This document shows, piece by piece, positions 53,487-61,796 of a stretch of DNA of 64,000 bases; position 1 is the first letter of the stretch, and each line of letters starts with the position of its first letter. The notes beneath the pieces are model-generated. The model made no database searches. It saw nothing but the letters and a program-made list of their open reading frames with translations, and had not been told where the DNA came from. The translations under genes were made by a program, and so were the position numbers. This DNA comes from Chersky-840 sp035604715 (GTDB lineage Bacteria; Actinomycetota; Acidimicrobiia; Acidimicrobiales; UBA8190). Where the stretch lies: contig CAVSWP010000011.1 in NCBI GenBank assembly GCA_963731665.1, positions 992,001-1,056,000 on the forward strand, written 5' to 3'.

Positions 53487-54542
53487 ATGCTGAGGTCTGC
53501 GCTTCGGGACTTGCAGTGGAGGCGCCGGCGTTTCGCCATCGCCGTCCTGGGAACAGCCCTGGTCTTCGGCATGGCCCTGGTGATCACCGGCATCAGTAGT
53601 GGGTTCAACTCCGAGGCCCTCAAGACGGTGACCCAGCTCCGCGTGGGCACCTGGGTCGTCGGCCGGGGCGCCACCGGGCCCTTCCTCGGGGCATCGCCGC
53701 TCGAGGCCGCGCAAGCACGCCAGGTGGCGGCGCTCCCTGGCGTCACCCGGGCCGTGGGGACGGTGTTCACCCACAAGGACATCGTGAAAGACGGCAAGAC
53801 GCAGTCCGTGAACCTCTTCGGCGCGCCCGTGGGCACGCTCGGCCAACCGGCGGTGTCCAGTGGCCACGCCCTCGATGGCCGCGGGGAGATCGTCATCAGC
53901 ACGAAGCTGTCGGGCTACCAGCTCGGCTCACCCCTCGAATTGGGCGGGCACAGTTTCACCGTGGTCGGCACCGTGAGCGACTCGACCGCACTGGCCGGAG
54001 TTCCCAACGTGTTCCTGACCCTGACCGACGCGCAGATGGTGGCGTTTGCCGGGCAGCCGGTGGCGTCCGCCATCGCCGTCGACGGCTCTCTACCCTCCCA
54101 GTTGCCCGCCGGACTCACTGCGGTGTCCAACGCCGGGGCCCAGGGCGACCTGCTGCGTCCACTCCAACAGGCGCGGTCGACGATCACGTTCTTGGCGATC
54201 TTGCTCTGGGTGGTGGCGGCGATGACCATGGGGTCGGTCATCTACGTCTCCGTGCTCGAACGACAGCGGGACTTTGCGGCCTTCAAGGCGACGGGCGTCT
54301 CATCCGCCTCGATCCTCGGTGGCCTGGTCCTGCAGGCCGTCATTCTGTCCATCGCGGCGGCGATCATCGGGAGCGGCATCGCCGCCCTGTTGGGCCCGAC
54401 ATTCCCTTTGCCGGTCTCTCTCACCGTGAACTCCTATCTCTTCCTTCCCGTGATCGCCGTGGTGGTGGGCCTGGTGGCCAGCCTGTCGGGGTTGCGTCGA
54501 GCGGTCTCGGTGGACCCCGCCCTCGCCTTCGGAGGACCCTGA
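53487..54542 (+). CDS. FtsX/MacB-type ABC permease
   Basis: A 351-residue permease: one N-terminal helix (FAIAVLGTALVFGMALVITG), a large extracytoplasmic domain (residues 45-230) and three C-terminal helices with the FtsX-family stretch LLWVVAAMTMGSVIYVSVLERQRDFAAFKATGVSSASI. Such permeases work as mechanotransmission exporters or as envelope-signal devices. ATG 53487 is the start nearest the family match. The stop overlaps the start of the ATPase gene by one base (TGATG), so the two subunits are made together. Confidence 0.9.
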   Translation: MLRSALRDLQWRRRRFAIAVLGTALVFGMALVITGISSGFNSEALKTVTQLRVGTWVVGRGATGPFLGASPLEAAQARQVAALPGVTRAVGTVFTHKDIVKDGKTQSVNLFGAPVGTLGQPAVSSGHALDGRGEIVISTKLSGYQLGSPLELGGHSFTVVGTVSDSTALAGVPNVFLTLTDAQMVAFAGQPVASAIAVDGSLPSQLPAGLTAVSNAGAQGDLLRPLQQARSTITFLAILLWVVAAMTMGSVIYVSVLERQRDFAAFKATGVSSASILGGLVLQAVILSIAAAIIGSGIAALLGPTFPLPVSLTVNSYLFLPVIAVVVGLVASLSGLRRAVSVDPALAFGGP

Positions 54543-55723
54543 TGCCGGATCTCTCCATCACCAACCTGACCATCGAGTACTCCAGCGGGGGCTACGCCGT
54601 TCGACCGGTCGAGGACCTCACCCTCCATGCCGGCCGTGGCGCGCTCACCTTGCTCCTGGGCCCCAGTGGGTGCGGGAAGACATCCCTGCTGTCGTGTCTG
54701 GGGGGAATCCTCACGCCCAAGCTGGGCTCGATCCGGTTCGGCGACATCGAGGTGACCTCGCTCAAGGGCCAGGCGCTGACCACCTACCGGCGCATGACGG
54801 TGGGCATCGTCTTCCAAAGCTTCAACCTCGTCGCGAGCTTGACCGCCCTCGAGAACGTGACCGTGCCCATGCGAGCAGCGGGAAAGAGGTGGCCGGCGGC
54901 AAAGCGGCGTGCCGAGGAGCTTCTCGACGGCGTCGGCCTCTCCGATCGAATGCACCACAAACCCGGCGACATGTCGGGAGGCCAGCAACAGCGCGTCGCC
55001 ATCGCCCGGGCACTGGCGCTCGATCCGCCGCTCATCCTGGCCGACGAGCCCACCGCCCATCTCGACTACGTCCAGGTCGAGGAGGTCATTCAGGTCGTGC
55101 GCAAGCTGGCGTCGGGAGAACGGGTGGTGGTGGTCTCGACCCACGACCACAGGCTCATCCCCCTGGCCGACAACGTGGTCGAACTCGTTCCGGACATGGG
55201 AGTGTCGAACCGCCCTCCGACCCGCGTCATACTCGAACCGGGCGAAGTCCTGTTCCGCCAGGGCTCGTGGGGGGACCTCATCTACGTGGTCGAGGCGGGA
55301 GAGGTCGAGATCGTGGCCGAGCGCGACAACGGCACCGAGGAGCTGAGGACCGTCGTGACTGCGGGTTCGTACTTCGGTGAGATGGGCCCTTTGTACGGGA
55401 TCCCGCGATCGGCCACGGCCAGAGCGCGGACGCGGGCCGAGTTGGTCGGTTACACCACGAGGGACTTCAAGCACCGCACGGGGCCGACCGTGAATCTGGT
55501 GTCCGGACCGGAGCTCGTCACGGACACCCCCTCCGTGCCCGCCTCCGTTCATGTGCCCGACACGGACCAAGTCCGTGAAGCGGACCATGTCCCCGGCACG
55601 GACCGTGTGCCCGCCACAGCCCATGTGCCCGCTCCGGTGCCGGCGGACGACGTCGAGGGTCTGTGGGTACGGCCAGGCCGGCCCGAGGACATCGAGCCCT
55701 TGGAAAGGGCGTCGGGGACCTGA
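54542..55723 (+). CDS. ABC ATPase fused to a cyclic-nucleotide-binding domain
   Basis: A 393-residue ATPase of the LolD/MacB type. Residues 1-225 hold Walker A GPSGCGKTS, Q-loop FQSFNL, signature MSGGQQQRVA, Walker B LILADEPT and H-loop VSTHD. Residues about 228-325 form a cNMP-binding barrel (ILEPGEVLFRQGSWGDLIYVVEAGEVEIV, GSYFGEMGPLYGIPRSATARA), with the FGEMGPL...RSATA phosphate-binding cassette present in modified form. The tail (325-393) holds repeats such as VPDTDQVREADHVPGTDRV. It is coupled to the permease. cAMP or cGMP control of an envelope ABC complex is inferred from the fusion. Confidence 0.88.
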   Translation: MPDLSITNLTIEYSSGGYAVRPVEDLTLHAGRGALTLLLGPSGCGKTSLLSCLGGILTPKLGSIRFGDIEVTSLKGQALTTYRRMTVGIVFQSFNLVASLTALENVTVPMRAAGKRWPAAKRRAEELLDGVGLSDRMHHKPGDMSGGQQQRVAIARALALDPPLILADEPTAHLDYVQVEEVIQVVRKLASGERVVVVSTHDHRLIPLADNVVELVPDMGVSNRPPTRVILEPGEVLFRQGSWGDLIYVVEAGEVEIVAERDNGTEELRTVVTAGSYFGEMGPLYGIPRSATARARTRAELVGYTTRDFKHRTGPTVNLVSGPELVTDTPSVPASVHVPDTDQVREADHVPGTDRVPATAHVPAPVPADDVEGLWVRPGRPEDIEPLERASGT

Positions 55724-55749
55724 GCCCGCCCGCTTCGCCGGGGGCTCAG
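55720..55749. terminator. Hairpin containing both convergent stop codons
   Basis: CTGAGCCC (55720-55727) pairs with GGGCTCAG (55742-55749), with an inner CCCG/CGGG stem. The arms contain the TGA of the ABC gene and, on the other strand, the stop of the DUF899 gene. Confidence 0.6.
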
Positions 55750-56447
55750 CGGCTGGGCTCGGCGTAGCTGAGCGCGGGGTACCAGTCCCCTCGCCCCTGG
55801 GGGGTGAGGTCGAGCAGGCTCCACACCGGCGTGAGCAAGTCGATACCGCGCTCGTTGATCTCCGGCGACAACCAGGGATGGCCGGTGTAGAAGTGTCGAA
55901 CCGTGCCGTCGTCGTCGCGGGTGAAGACCGAGACGGTCGAGTCCTGGCTTCCATCCTCGCCCTCGCTGGCGAGGTCGTACTTGAACGTGCTGCTCCCGCA
56001 GCTGAGCAGCCGCAGCCGGTCCCACCCCCGGGCCCGGGCGTGGGCGCGGAGAGTGGCGGGATCGGCGGCGGCGGCGACGACAAAGTCGACGTTCTGCGCC
56101 AGGTGATCGGCGACGCGGTTGAACCCGTCGATCCACATCGTGCACATCGGGCATGGGGAAGTCTGCGCCTTGCCGAACATGAGTTGGTACACGATCAGCG
56201 AGCGATCAGGGGACGTGAAGAGGTTGCTCAACGCGACCTGCCTGATGGGCGCGTCCCCGACATCGAGGTTGGCGGGTCCCTCCTCGAAGAGGTAATCCTC
56301 GACCACTGGTCCAGGTGGGAGTTGCCGTCGCATGTCGGCGACGCGTTCGCGTTGGCGCATCAGTTCGATCTCCGCCAACCGCAGCTCTTCTCGACTGGCA
56401 CGGTAGGCCTCCGACTCGTCGTGCAGGCGCGTCATCTCGATGCTCAT
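55746..56447 (-). CDS. DUF899 thioredoxin-like protein
   Basis: A 233-residue protein of the DUF899 / AhpC-TSA-like group: helical head (SREELRLAEIELMRQRERVADMRRQLPPGPVVEDYLFEEG), the thioredoxin-like segment LIVYQLMFGKAQTSPCPMCTMWIDGFN with a CPMC pair, and a C-terminal VSVFTRDDDGTVRHFYTGHPW. Members are annotated as putative dithiol-disulfide oxidoreductases, but their partner is unknown. ATG 56447 has AGGAGG upstream; a GTG at 56453 is also possible. Confidence 0.85.
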   Translation of the reverse strand: MSIEMTRLHDESEAYRASREELRLAEIELMRQRERVADMRRQLPPGPVVEDYLFEEGPANLDVGDAPIRQVALSNLFTSPDRSLIVYQLMFGKAQTSPCPMCTMWIDGFNRVADHLAQNVDFVVAAAADPATLRAHARARGWDRLRLLSCGSSTFKYDLASEGEDGSQDSTVSVFTRDDDGTVRHFYTGHPWLSPEINERGIDLLTPVWSLLDLTPQGRGDWYPALSYAEPSR

Positions 56448-56590
56448 GGCCACAACACCTCCTGTGGGGACGCCCAATCTACTGGCGTGTCTGCTGGCCG
56501 TCGGTGGTGGCTACCAGCAACCGAAATGGGGTCGATTCCGAGAGGGGTGGAGCCCAGAGCGGCGAACGAGGTTGTAGGTAAGCTTCGACC

Positions 56591-56995
56591 GTGGAAGGGG
56601 ACAACCCCAAGAGCGTTCTGTTGATCCTGGCGCGGGAACTGGCGAGCAACGTGGCGACCCCGATGTTCGTGGTGAACGCGCAGGGCGTGCTCGTCTTTTA
56701 CAACGAGGCCGCCGAATTGCTTCTGGGCCAGAGCTTCGCGGTCACGGGCCCGATCGGGCCCGACCAGTGGGGCGGGGAGATGTTCCAACCGGAAGATCTG
56801 AACGGAAACCCCATCACCGTCAACGACCTGGCTCTGGCCGACACCATGAGGCAACGCAAGCCGGAGCACGCGCGGTTCCGAATCACCGGTCTTGACGGGG
56901 TGAAGCGAACGATCCAAGCCACGACGTTCCCTTTGTTCGCCCGGGTGGACGATCTGGTGGGAGCCGTGTCGGTGTTCTGGGAGGAAGAGGAGTGA
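56591..56995 (+). CDS. Small PAS-domain protein
   Basis: A 134-residue protein consisting of one PAS-like domain (residues 10-130): VATPMFVVNAQGVLVFYNEAAELLLGQSFA at the N-terminus and RFRITGLDGVKRTIQATTFPLF ... VGAVSVFWEEEE at the end. No output domain is attached. It starts at GTG 56591 and its stop overlaps the start of the metallo-beta-lactamase-fold gene (GTGA), so the two are coupled and may act together as sensor and enzyme. Confidence 0.82.
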   Translation: MEGDNPKSVLLILARELASNVATPMFVVNAQGVLVFYNEAAELLLGQSFAVTGPIGPDQWGGEMFQPEDLNGNPITVNDLALADTMRQRKPEHARFRITGLDGVKRTIQATTFPLFARVDDLVGAVSVFWEEEE

Positions 56996-57894
56996 GGGCC
57001 CGGGTGTGGGGATGTCGCGGGTCGCTGCCGGCTCCGGGGCCCGAAACCGTGCGATACGGCGGCAACACCTCCTGTGTCGAGCTCCAAGTCGATGAGGGCA
57101 CCACCCTGGTCCTCGACGCCGGCTCTGGCATGCGCCCGCTCGGCCACGAGCTGGCCGCCAGCGGTGTCCCGGTCATCCACGTCCTGTTGACCCATCTCCA
57201 CCTGGACCATCTGCAGGGGCTGGCCTTCTTCTTACCGTTCTGGTCCGATGACGTGGAGTTGCACATCTGGGGCCCGCCCTCGCCCAGCTACAGCCTCGCC
57301 GAGCGGGTGGCCACCTATGTGTCGCCCCCGCTGTTCCCCGTTCCCCTGTCGGAGGTCCCCTCGCGACCGCTGTTCCACGACGTCCCCGAAGAGCCCTGGA
57401 AGATCGGCTCGGCCCTGGTGGCCGGGTATCCCGTCGTGCACCAGGGGCCCACCATGGGGTTTCGTGTCACGGCCGACAGCCGGACCCTGGCGTACATCCC
57501 CGATCACGAGCCCTCCTTGGGGGTCGATCTGCACCATCTCGAGCCCGATTGGATCTCGGGATACCAAGTCGCCCACGGAGCGGATGTGCTGTTTCACGAC
57601 TCCCAGTACTCGCAGGGCGAGTACGCCTCCCACACCGGCTGGGGACACTCGAGCGTCGACCACGCCCTCCTGTTCGCCAACGCCGCCCAAGCCGACCGCC
57701 TCGTGATGTTCCATCATGACCCCGCCCACAGCGATGCCGAGCTCGAGGCTCTCCTGGCCGGGGCGGAGTCGCAATGGACCGGGGAGCAGCCTCCGGTGTT
57801 GGCGGCCGAGGGGATGATCGTCGATCTGGCGCCCGACGCGGTGACCATCGACGAACCGGCACCTACGGGTGTGACGATTCCCCGTTCGGAGTAA
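56992..57894 (+). CDS. Metallo-beta-lactamase-fold hydrolase, cyclic-phosphodiesterase-like
   Basis: A 300-residue MBL-fold protein. It starts VWGCRGSLPAPGPETVRYGGNTSCVEL, the N-terminal pattern of phosphoribosyl cyclic phosphodiesterase (PhnP)-like and related phosphodiesterases; metal ligands are THLHLDHLQG, a downstream H in PVVHQGP, and Asp/His in DVLFHDSQYSQGEY and MFHHDP. It should hydrolyse a phosphodiester, perhaps a cyclic nucleotide. It is coupled to the small PAS protein upstream. The link to the cNMP-binding ABC protein 1.3 kb away is suggestive only. Confidence 0.86.
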   Translation: MRARVWGCRGSLPAPGPETVRYGGNTSCVELQVDEGTTLVLDAGSGMRPLGHELAASGVPVIHVLLTHLHLDHLQGLAFFLPFWSDDVELHIWGPPSPSYSLAERVATYVSPPLFPVPLSEVPSRPLFHDVPEEPWKIGSALVAGYPVVHQGPTMGFRVTADSRTLAYIPDHEPSLGVDLHHLEPDWISGYQVAHGADVLFHDSQYSQGEYASHTGWGHSSVDHALLFANAAQADRLVMFHHDPAHSDAELEALLAGAESQWTGEQPPVLAAEGMIVDLAPDAVTIDEPAPTGVTIPRSE

Positions 57895-58063
57895 CTCGTC
57901 CGGGCGCAGATCCGCCCATTGTGGCTGGACGTCCGCGGCCGCCTCATCGATCAGGGATTTGGGGCCTTCGTCACTGTCGCCGCGTCTCGACTCATTGGAC
58001 AACGTGCAGTGTGAGAGCACGTGACGTGATCCGTGGTGGCGACCGGCACCGCACCCGAGTCTG

Positions 58064-58332
58064 ATGGAGCAGCCCGGAGGCCTCGATGCGGCCTTCCTCT
58101 ATTGCGAGACGCCCACCACGCATCTGCACGTCTGCGGGCTCCTGCTGCTCGACCCGTCCACCATGGCGGCGGGCTACTCATACGATCGGCTACGCGCCGT
58201 GTTGATCGAGCGCCTGCCCCGGATTCCCGCTGTCCGCCAGAAGCTCGTCACCTTGCCACTCAACCTGGCCCGACCCTTCTGGGCCGAGGACTGCAACCTC
58301 GACCTCGACCGCCATCTTCATCGTCTGGGGTC
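58064..58332 (+). pseudogene. Wax ester synthase / DGAT, 5' fragment only
   Basis: From ATG 58064 about 90 codons match the N-terminus of the WS/DGAT family (GGLDAAFLYCETPTTHLHVCGLLLLDPSTM, then ERLPRIPAVRQKLVTLPL). Near 58332 the match stops, within DLDRHLHRLG, before the catalytic HHxxxDG motif. The sequence beyond is the antisense of a PPOX gene. The enzyme would be inactive. The fragment marks a deletion or rearrangement junction. Confidence 0.75.
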
Positions 58333-58753
58333 CCAAGGTGATGCGCCGGCCCGACACCACCGTCGACGGGACCCGGACATAGAAGGGATGGGGCCCCGGG
58401 GCCCAGGGTTGCAGCGGCAGTCGGCGGGCGCGTTCGACGTCCCGGGGATCGCTCAGGAGTTCGGCTACCCCGGTGACGAGGACGCTCCAACCGGTGTGGT
58501 ACATGCGGTCGATGTCGTCCACTTGCACACTCACCACGTTTCCCTGAACAGCGGCGTCGAGCTTCGAGCCCCTGTCCGTGGCGAACACCACATCCCCGTC
58601 GAGGACGACCAAGTTCACCGGGAGGGCGACCGGGATGCAGTTCAAGCTCAGCACGACCCGCCCGATGCTGGCTCCGTTCAGGAGGTCCATGCACTGACCC
58701 CGGTCGAGCTCGACCACGGACAGGGCCGGTGTGTTGCCTGACAGAGTCTCCAC
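58190..58753 (-). CDS. Pyridoxamine-5'-phosphate-oxidase-like protein, C-terminus extended
   Basis: A 187-codon frame from GTG 58753. Residues 1-138 match the PPOX-like split-barrel family (LLNGASIGRVVLSLNCIPVALPVNLVVLDGDVVFATDRGSKLDAA, GWSVLVTGVAELL, PFYVRV, VVSGRRI), which bind FMN or F420. The last 48 residues (58190 to about 58335) are antisense of the WS/DGAT fragment and are not family-like, so the natural stop was probably lost at the junction. The protein may still fold. Confidence 0.75.
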   Translation of the reverse strand: METLSGNTPALSVVELDRGQCMDLLNGASIGRVVLSLNCIPVALPVNLVVLDGDVVFATDRGSKLDAAVQGNVVSVQVDDIDRMYHTGWSVLVTGVAELLSDPRDVERARRLPLQPWAPGPHPFYVRVPSTVVSGRRITLGPQTMKMAVEVEVAVLGPEGSGQVEWQGDELLADSGNPGQALDQHGA

Positions 58754-58949
58754 TACTTCACCTTGCGGGCCGGGCCACAGCGTCGGGTAGGGCCCAACGA
58801 CCTTTCCGGGCGGCGAGGACGAGGCGAACCCACGGCTCCGTCATGGTGCGGTGCAATCGTGCGGCGCGCCGAACGAGGGTGCACGACCCTCGTCGGCGGC
58901 CTATCGTCGGCGTCGTCCGAGGTCAGTGAACCAGTTCGGGGAGGGATCG

Positions 58950-59516
58950 GTGCCCGACATCGCCGTGCTCCATCGAGAAGCGCTGGACGCCACCAAGGAG
59001 ATCGTGGCCAGAGTCTCCGACGACCAGTGGTCCATGCCCACGCCATGCTCGGACTGGAACGTCCGCGATGTGGTGAACCACCTCGTGGCCGAGAACTGGT
59101 GGGCGGTCGAGCTCGTCGGCGGGGCCACCATCGAAGAGGTGGGGTCGAAGCTCGACGGGGACCAACTCGGCGATGACCCGTTGAAGGCCTACGAGCGTTC
59201 CGCCCAAGCCGCCGCGCAAGCCTTCGAGGAGCCCGGTGCTCTCGACGCGCCGTGTGGCGTCTCCTATGGCCCGGTGCCGGGTTCAGTGTTCGCCGAGCAC
59301 CGGTTCCTCGACGCGCTCATCCACGGATGGGACCTGGCGGTGGCCACCGGTCAAGACCCGACCCTCGACCCGGCACTGGTCGAAGCCTGTTGGAACGCGG
59401 TGAGCCCCCAAGCGGAGATGCTGCGCGCCAGCGGGGTGTTCGGGTCCGAGGTCGTGGTCCCCGATACGGCCGGCACCCAGACCCGGCTCCTGGCAGTGCT
59501 GGGGCGAAGGGGCTGA
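58950..59516 (+). CDS. DinB/MDMPI-type (TIGR03086-like) protein
   Basis: A 188-residue helical protein. ATREIVARVSDDQWSMPTPCSDWNVRDVVNHLVAENWWA-like sequence (residues 12-50) with the His of NHLV, followed by HRFLDALIHGWDLAVATGQ, gives the metal-ligand His pattern of the maleylpyruvate isomerase/DinB family. These use zinc or nickel and a low-molecular-weight thiol; many have unknown substrates. GTG 58950 has GAGGG upstream. It lies on its own before the BlaI-regulated operon. Confidence 0.82.
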   Translation: MPDIAVLHREALDATKEIVARVSDDQWSMPTPCSDWNVRDVVNHLVAENWWAVELVGGATIEEVGSKLDGDQLGDDPLKAYERSAQAAAQAFEEPGALDAPCGVSYGPVPGSVFAEHRFLDALIHGWDLAVATGQDPTLDPALVEACWNAVSPQAEMLRASGVFGSEVVVPDTAGTQTRLLAVLGRRG

Positions 59517-59531
59517 TCCCAGCCCATCCCG

Positions 59532-59580
59532 TTGCAGGGGAGCTACTACTGGTGGTAGTAACTACTACCTGACGTCGTAG
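59532..59580 (+). promoter_or_regulatory. BlaI-type operator over the 59603 promoter
   Basis: TACTACTGGTGGTAGTA (59544-59560) and, overlapping it, GTAGTAACTAC (59555-59565) are dyads of TACTAC/GTAGTA half-sites, as seen for BlaI/MecI-type repressors. They cover a likely promoter (TTGCAG at 59532-59537, GTAGTA or TAGTAA 17-18 bases later). The BlaI-family gene at 61362 is in the same operon. Confidence 0.68.
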
Positions 59581-59602
59581 CCGTCGACGGAGGGTGGTGG
59601 GT

Positions 59603-60613
59603 GTGACGATTCGTGAGGGAGCTGAACGAAGGCTCCCGACCATCGCCGACCGGGGAATGCCAACCCCGCCAAGTAGTCCGCCCCGGGACCTTCAGCGGAC
59701 GTTCCAGCTGATCTTGGCCACCATCTGGCTGCTCGACGCCGTGCTCCAGATCCAGCCCTTCATGTTCACCCCCGGATCCAGTGGTTTCAGCGGCATGCTG
59801 AACGGATTGGCCCCGGGGAACCCCAGCTGGGTGGCCCACACCATCACGTGGAACGGGTCGATCATCTATCACCAACCCGTCCTGACCAACACGCTCTTTG
59901 CCCTCATCCAGTTCGTGATCGGATTCGGCATCGTCTCGAAGAGAACACTCAAACCCGCGCTGGCGATTTCTATCGTGTGGGCCCTCGGGGTGTGGTGGTT
60001 CGGCGAAGGGTCGGGCGGGGTCTTCCACGGGGCTGCCACTCCGTTCGGGGGCGGCCCCGGCGGTGTGCTCTTCTATGCGGTCCTTGCCGTTCTGCTGTGG
60101 CCGAGCGAAGGATCGAACTCGCCGTTCCTGGCCGCCCGTACCGTCGGCCTGCGAGCGGCCAGGGCCATCTGGGTGGGGCTGTGGGGCCTCCTGGCCATCC
60201 TCTCGCTGGTCGGATCCGGACGTTCACCCCAGGCACTGCATGACCTGGTGGCCGGGATGAACCACGGGCAACCGGGGTGGCTCGCCCATATCGATCGCGT
60301 ATCGGAGTCCTTCTTCCTGCACCACGGCACCCCGGCGGCGTTCCTGCTGGCCATCGTGTGCCTGATCGTGGCCGCCGGCGTGTTTCTTCCCCCGCAGGGC
60401 GCACAGGTGACGCTGGTATTGGCCATCGCCGTCTTCGCCGTCATATGGGTCGCCGTCCAAAACTTCGGTGGCATCCTGGCCGGTGGTGCCACGGATCCGA
60501 ACTCGGGCCCCCTGGTCATTGTGCTGGCCCTCATCTATTGGCCGTTTCCAACGTCAGAAGCTCGCGCAGTTGGGCCCGCACTGAACGGGAACCGCGCCTT
60601 GAAGGAGGTCTGA
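59603..60613 (+). CDS. Polytopic membrane protein of the BlaI operon
   Basis: A 336-residue protein with about eight hydrophobic helices (FQLILATIWLLDAVLQI, NTLFALIQFVIGFGIV, GVLFYAVLAVLLWP, AAFLLAIVCLIVAAGVF, VTLVLAIAVFAVIWVAVQ) and Trp/His in the loops (GVWWFGEGSGGVFHG, IDRVSESFFLHHG). GTG 59603 is preferred to GTG 59594 because GGAGGG is then at normal distance. It resembles uncharacterised actinobacterial membrane proteins but I cannot name a family. It is the first gene behind the BlaI operator, with a DUF5134 protein 6 bases downstream. Confidence 0.78.
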   Translation: MTIREGAERRLPTIADRGMPTPPSSPPRDLQRTFQLILATIWLLDAVLQIQPFMFTPGSSGFSGMLNGLAPGNPSWVAHTITWNGSIIYHQPVLTNTLFALIQFVIGFGIVSKRTLKPALAISIVWALGVWWFGEGSGGVFHGAATPFGGGPGGVLFYAVLAVLLWPSEGSNSPFLAARTVGLRAARAIWVGLWGLLAILSLVGSGRSPQALHDLVAGMNHGQPGWLAHIDRVSESFFLHHGTPAAFLLAIVCLIVAAGVFLPPQGAQVTLVLAIAVFAVIWVAVQNFGGILAGGATDPNSGPLVIVLALIYWPFPTSEARAVGPALNGNRALKEV

Positions 60614-60619
60614 CCGGCC

Positions 60620-61306
60620 ATGGGGACACCAGCGTGGTTGTACTACCTCTTCGCACTTCTCATGTTGGCGGTGGCCGGCTACGCCGTAACGTTGCTCGTC
60701 TTCTCGGTGACGGGGCGCCACCACTCCGGGCGGGACGTCGACATCGCCCACATCTGCATGGGCCTTTCGATGGCTGGCATGTTCGTGGCCAAATGGGCCT
60801 TCGGGCCGAGCGCCGGTTGGGAGCTCGTTTTCGCCGCGCTCCTGATCTGGTTCGTGGTCCGGAGCGTCAAGTCCATCCAGCGTTTCGGGTTGCACAAGCC
60901 GCACGAGGCCATCCACGCGGTCATGAGCTTCGCCATGCTCCTCATGTACTTGTATCCCATCGGGTCCAGCTCGAGGGTATCGATGTCGATGTCCATGGCA
61001 TCAGGAGGGGCGAAGCTCGACCCTGGCGTCGGGTTCCTCCTGGCCGTGATCTTCTTCGGATCCGCCGTCTTCACCCTTGCTTCTCCCGTGAAGGGTGTGT
61101 CGCACCACGGGAGCCACGCTTTCGCATACGCCCCGAAGGTGGCGGTGGGAGCCATGGCATCCGGGGACGCCCAGTCTGGGAGCCCTCAGCATGATCCGCC
61201 CCACGTCGGCGAGCTGGAGGCGGTCGTGACCACCCCATGGCTCGAAGACGCCAGTCACGTCGTCATGTGCTTCGCCATGGGCTTCATGCTGATCTTGATG
61301 CTCTAG
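60620..61306 (+). CDS. DUF5134 membrane protein
   Basis: A 228-residue protein with about seven membrane helices and Met/His-rich segments: DIAHICMGLSMAGMF, HEAIHAVMSFAMLLMYL, SMSMSMASGG and DASHVVMCFAMGFMLILML. This repeated His...Met pattern in membrane helices is typical of DUF5134 proteins, and His/Met clusters are often copper ligands. Function is unknown. It starts 6 bases after the previous stop and is followed, 55 bases later, by the BlaI-family gene. Confidence 0.82.
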   Translation: MGTPAWLYYLFALLMLAVAGYAVTLLVFSVTGRHHSGRDVDIAHICMGLSMAGMFVAKWAFGPSAGWELVFAALLIWFVVRSVKSIQRFGLHKPHEAIHAVMSFAMLLMYLYPIGSSSRVSMSMSMASGGAKLDPGVGFLLAVIFFGSAVFTLASPVKGVSHHGSHAFAYAPKVAVGAMASGDAQSGSPQHDPPHVGELEAVVTTPWLEDASHVVMCFAMGFMLILML

Positions 61307-61361
61307 AGAAGGCAGATCGACCATCCATGTACACGAGACGGTAGGGAGTGAAGGTGAGGCT

Positions 61362-61796
61362 TTGAGTACGACATCGGCCTGTGGTAACCCCATGTGCTCG
61401 TGTGATCCGTGTCTTTGCGAAGCCGGTGAGTGTGCCTGTGGCTCGGCGCGGCTCGGGGACCTCGAGCGGCGAGTGATCGACGTGCTGTGGGAAGTGCCTG
61501 GTCGTGAGTTGACCGGACGAGACGTGGCGAACGTGCTTCGGGGCTATGCGTACACGACAGTGGCGACGGTCCTCGACCGGCTGGTCAATAAGAAACTGGT
61601 CCGTCGGAGATTGGATGGACGGACCATCCGGTTTGCCGCCACGGGTTCCGAGGCCACCCTGGCCGCCACCATCATGCGGGAGGCACTCGGATCGACACGT
61701 GATCCCGATGCCGCTCTCGTCCGCTTTGCCGAAGGCGTTTCACCTTCAGAGGCAGACCTTCTTCGCCGAGCTCTGGACGATCTCGGAACCACGTGA
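61362..61796 (+). CDS. BlaI/CopY-family repressor with Cys-rich N-terminus
   Basis: A 144-residue regulator. The first 28 residues carry seven Cys (CGNPMCSCDPCLCEAGECAC), a likely metal-binding head. A BlaI/MecI/CopY winged helix follows (LGDLERRVIDVLWEVPGRELTGRDVANVLRGYAYTTVATVLDRLVNKKLVRR) and a dimer helix. Start TTG 61362. With the TACTAC dyads before 59603 it probably represses the operon and is released when metal binds the Cys head. Copper is the best guess given the His/Met-rich DUF5134 partner; BlaI-type proteolytic release is not indicated, as no BlaR1 gene is seen. Confidence 0.87.
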   Translation: MSTTSACGNPMCSCDPCLCEAGECACGSARLGDLERRVIDVLWEVPGRELTGRDVANVLRGYAYTTVATVLDRLVNKKLVRRRLDGRTIRFAATGSEATLAATIMREALGSTRDPDAALVRFAEGVSPSEADLLRRALDDLGTT

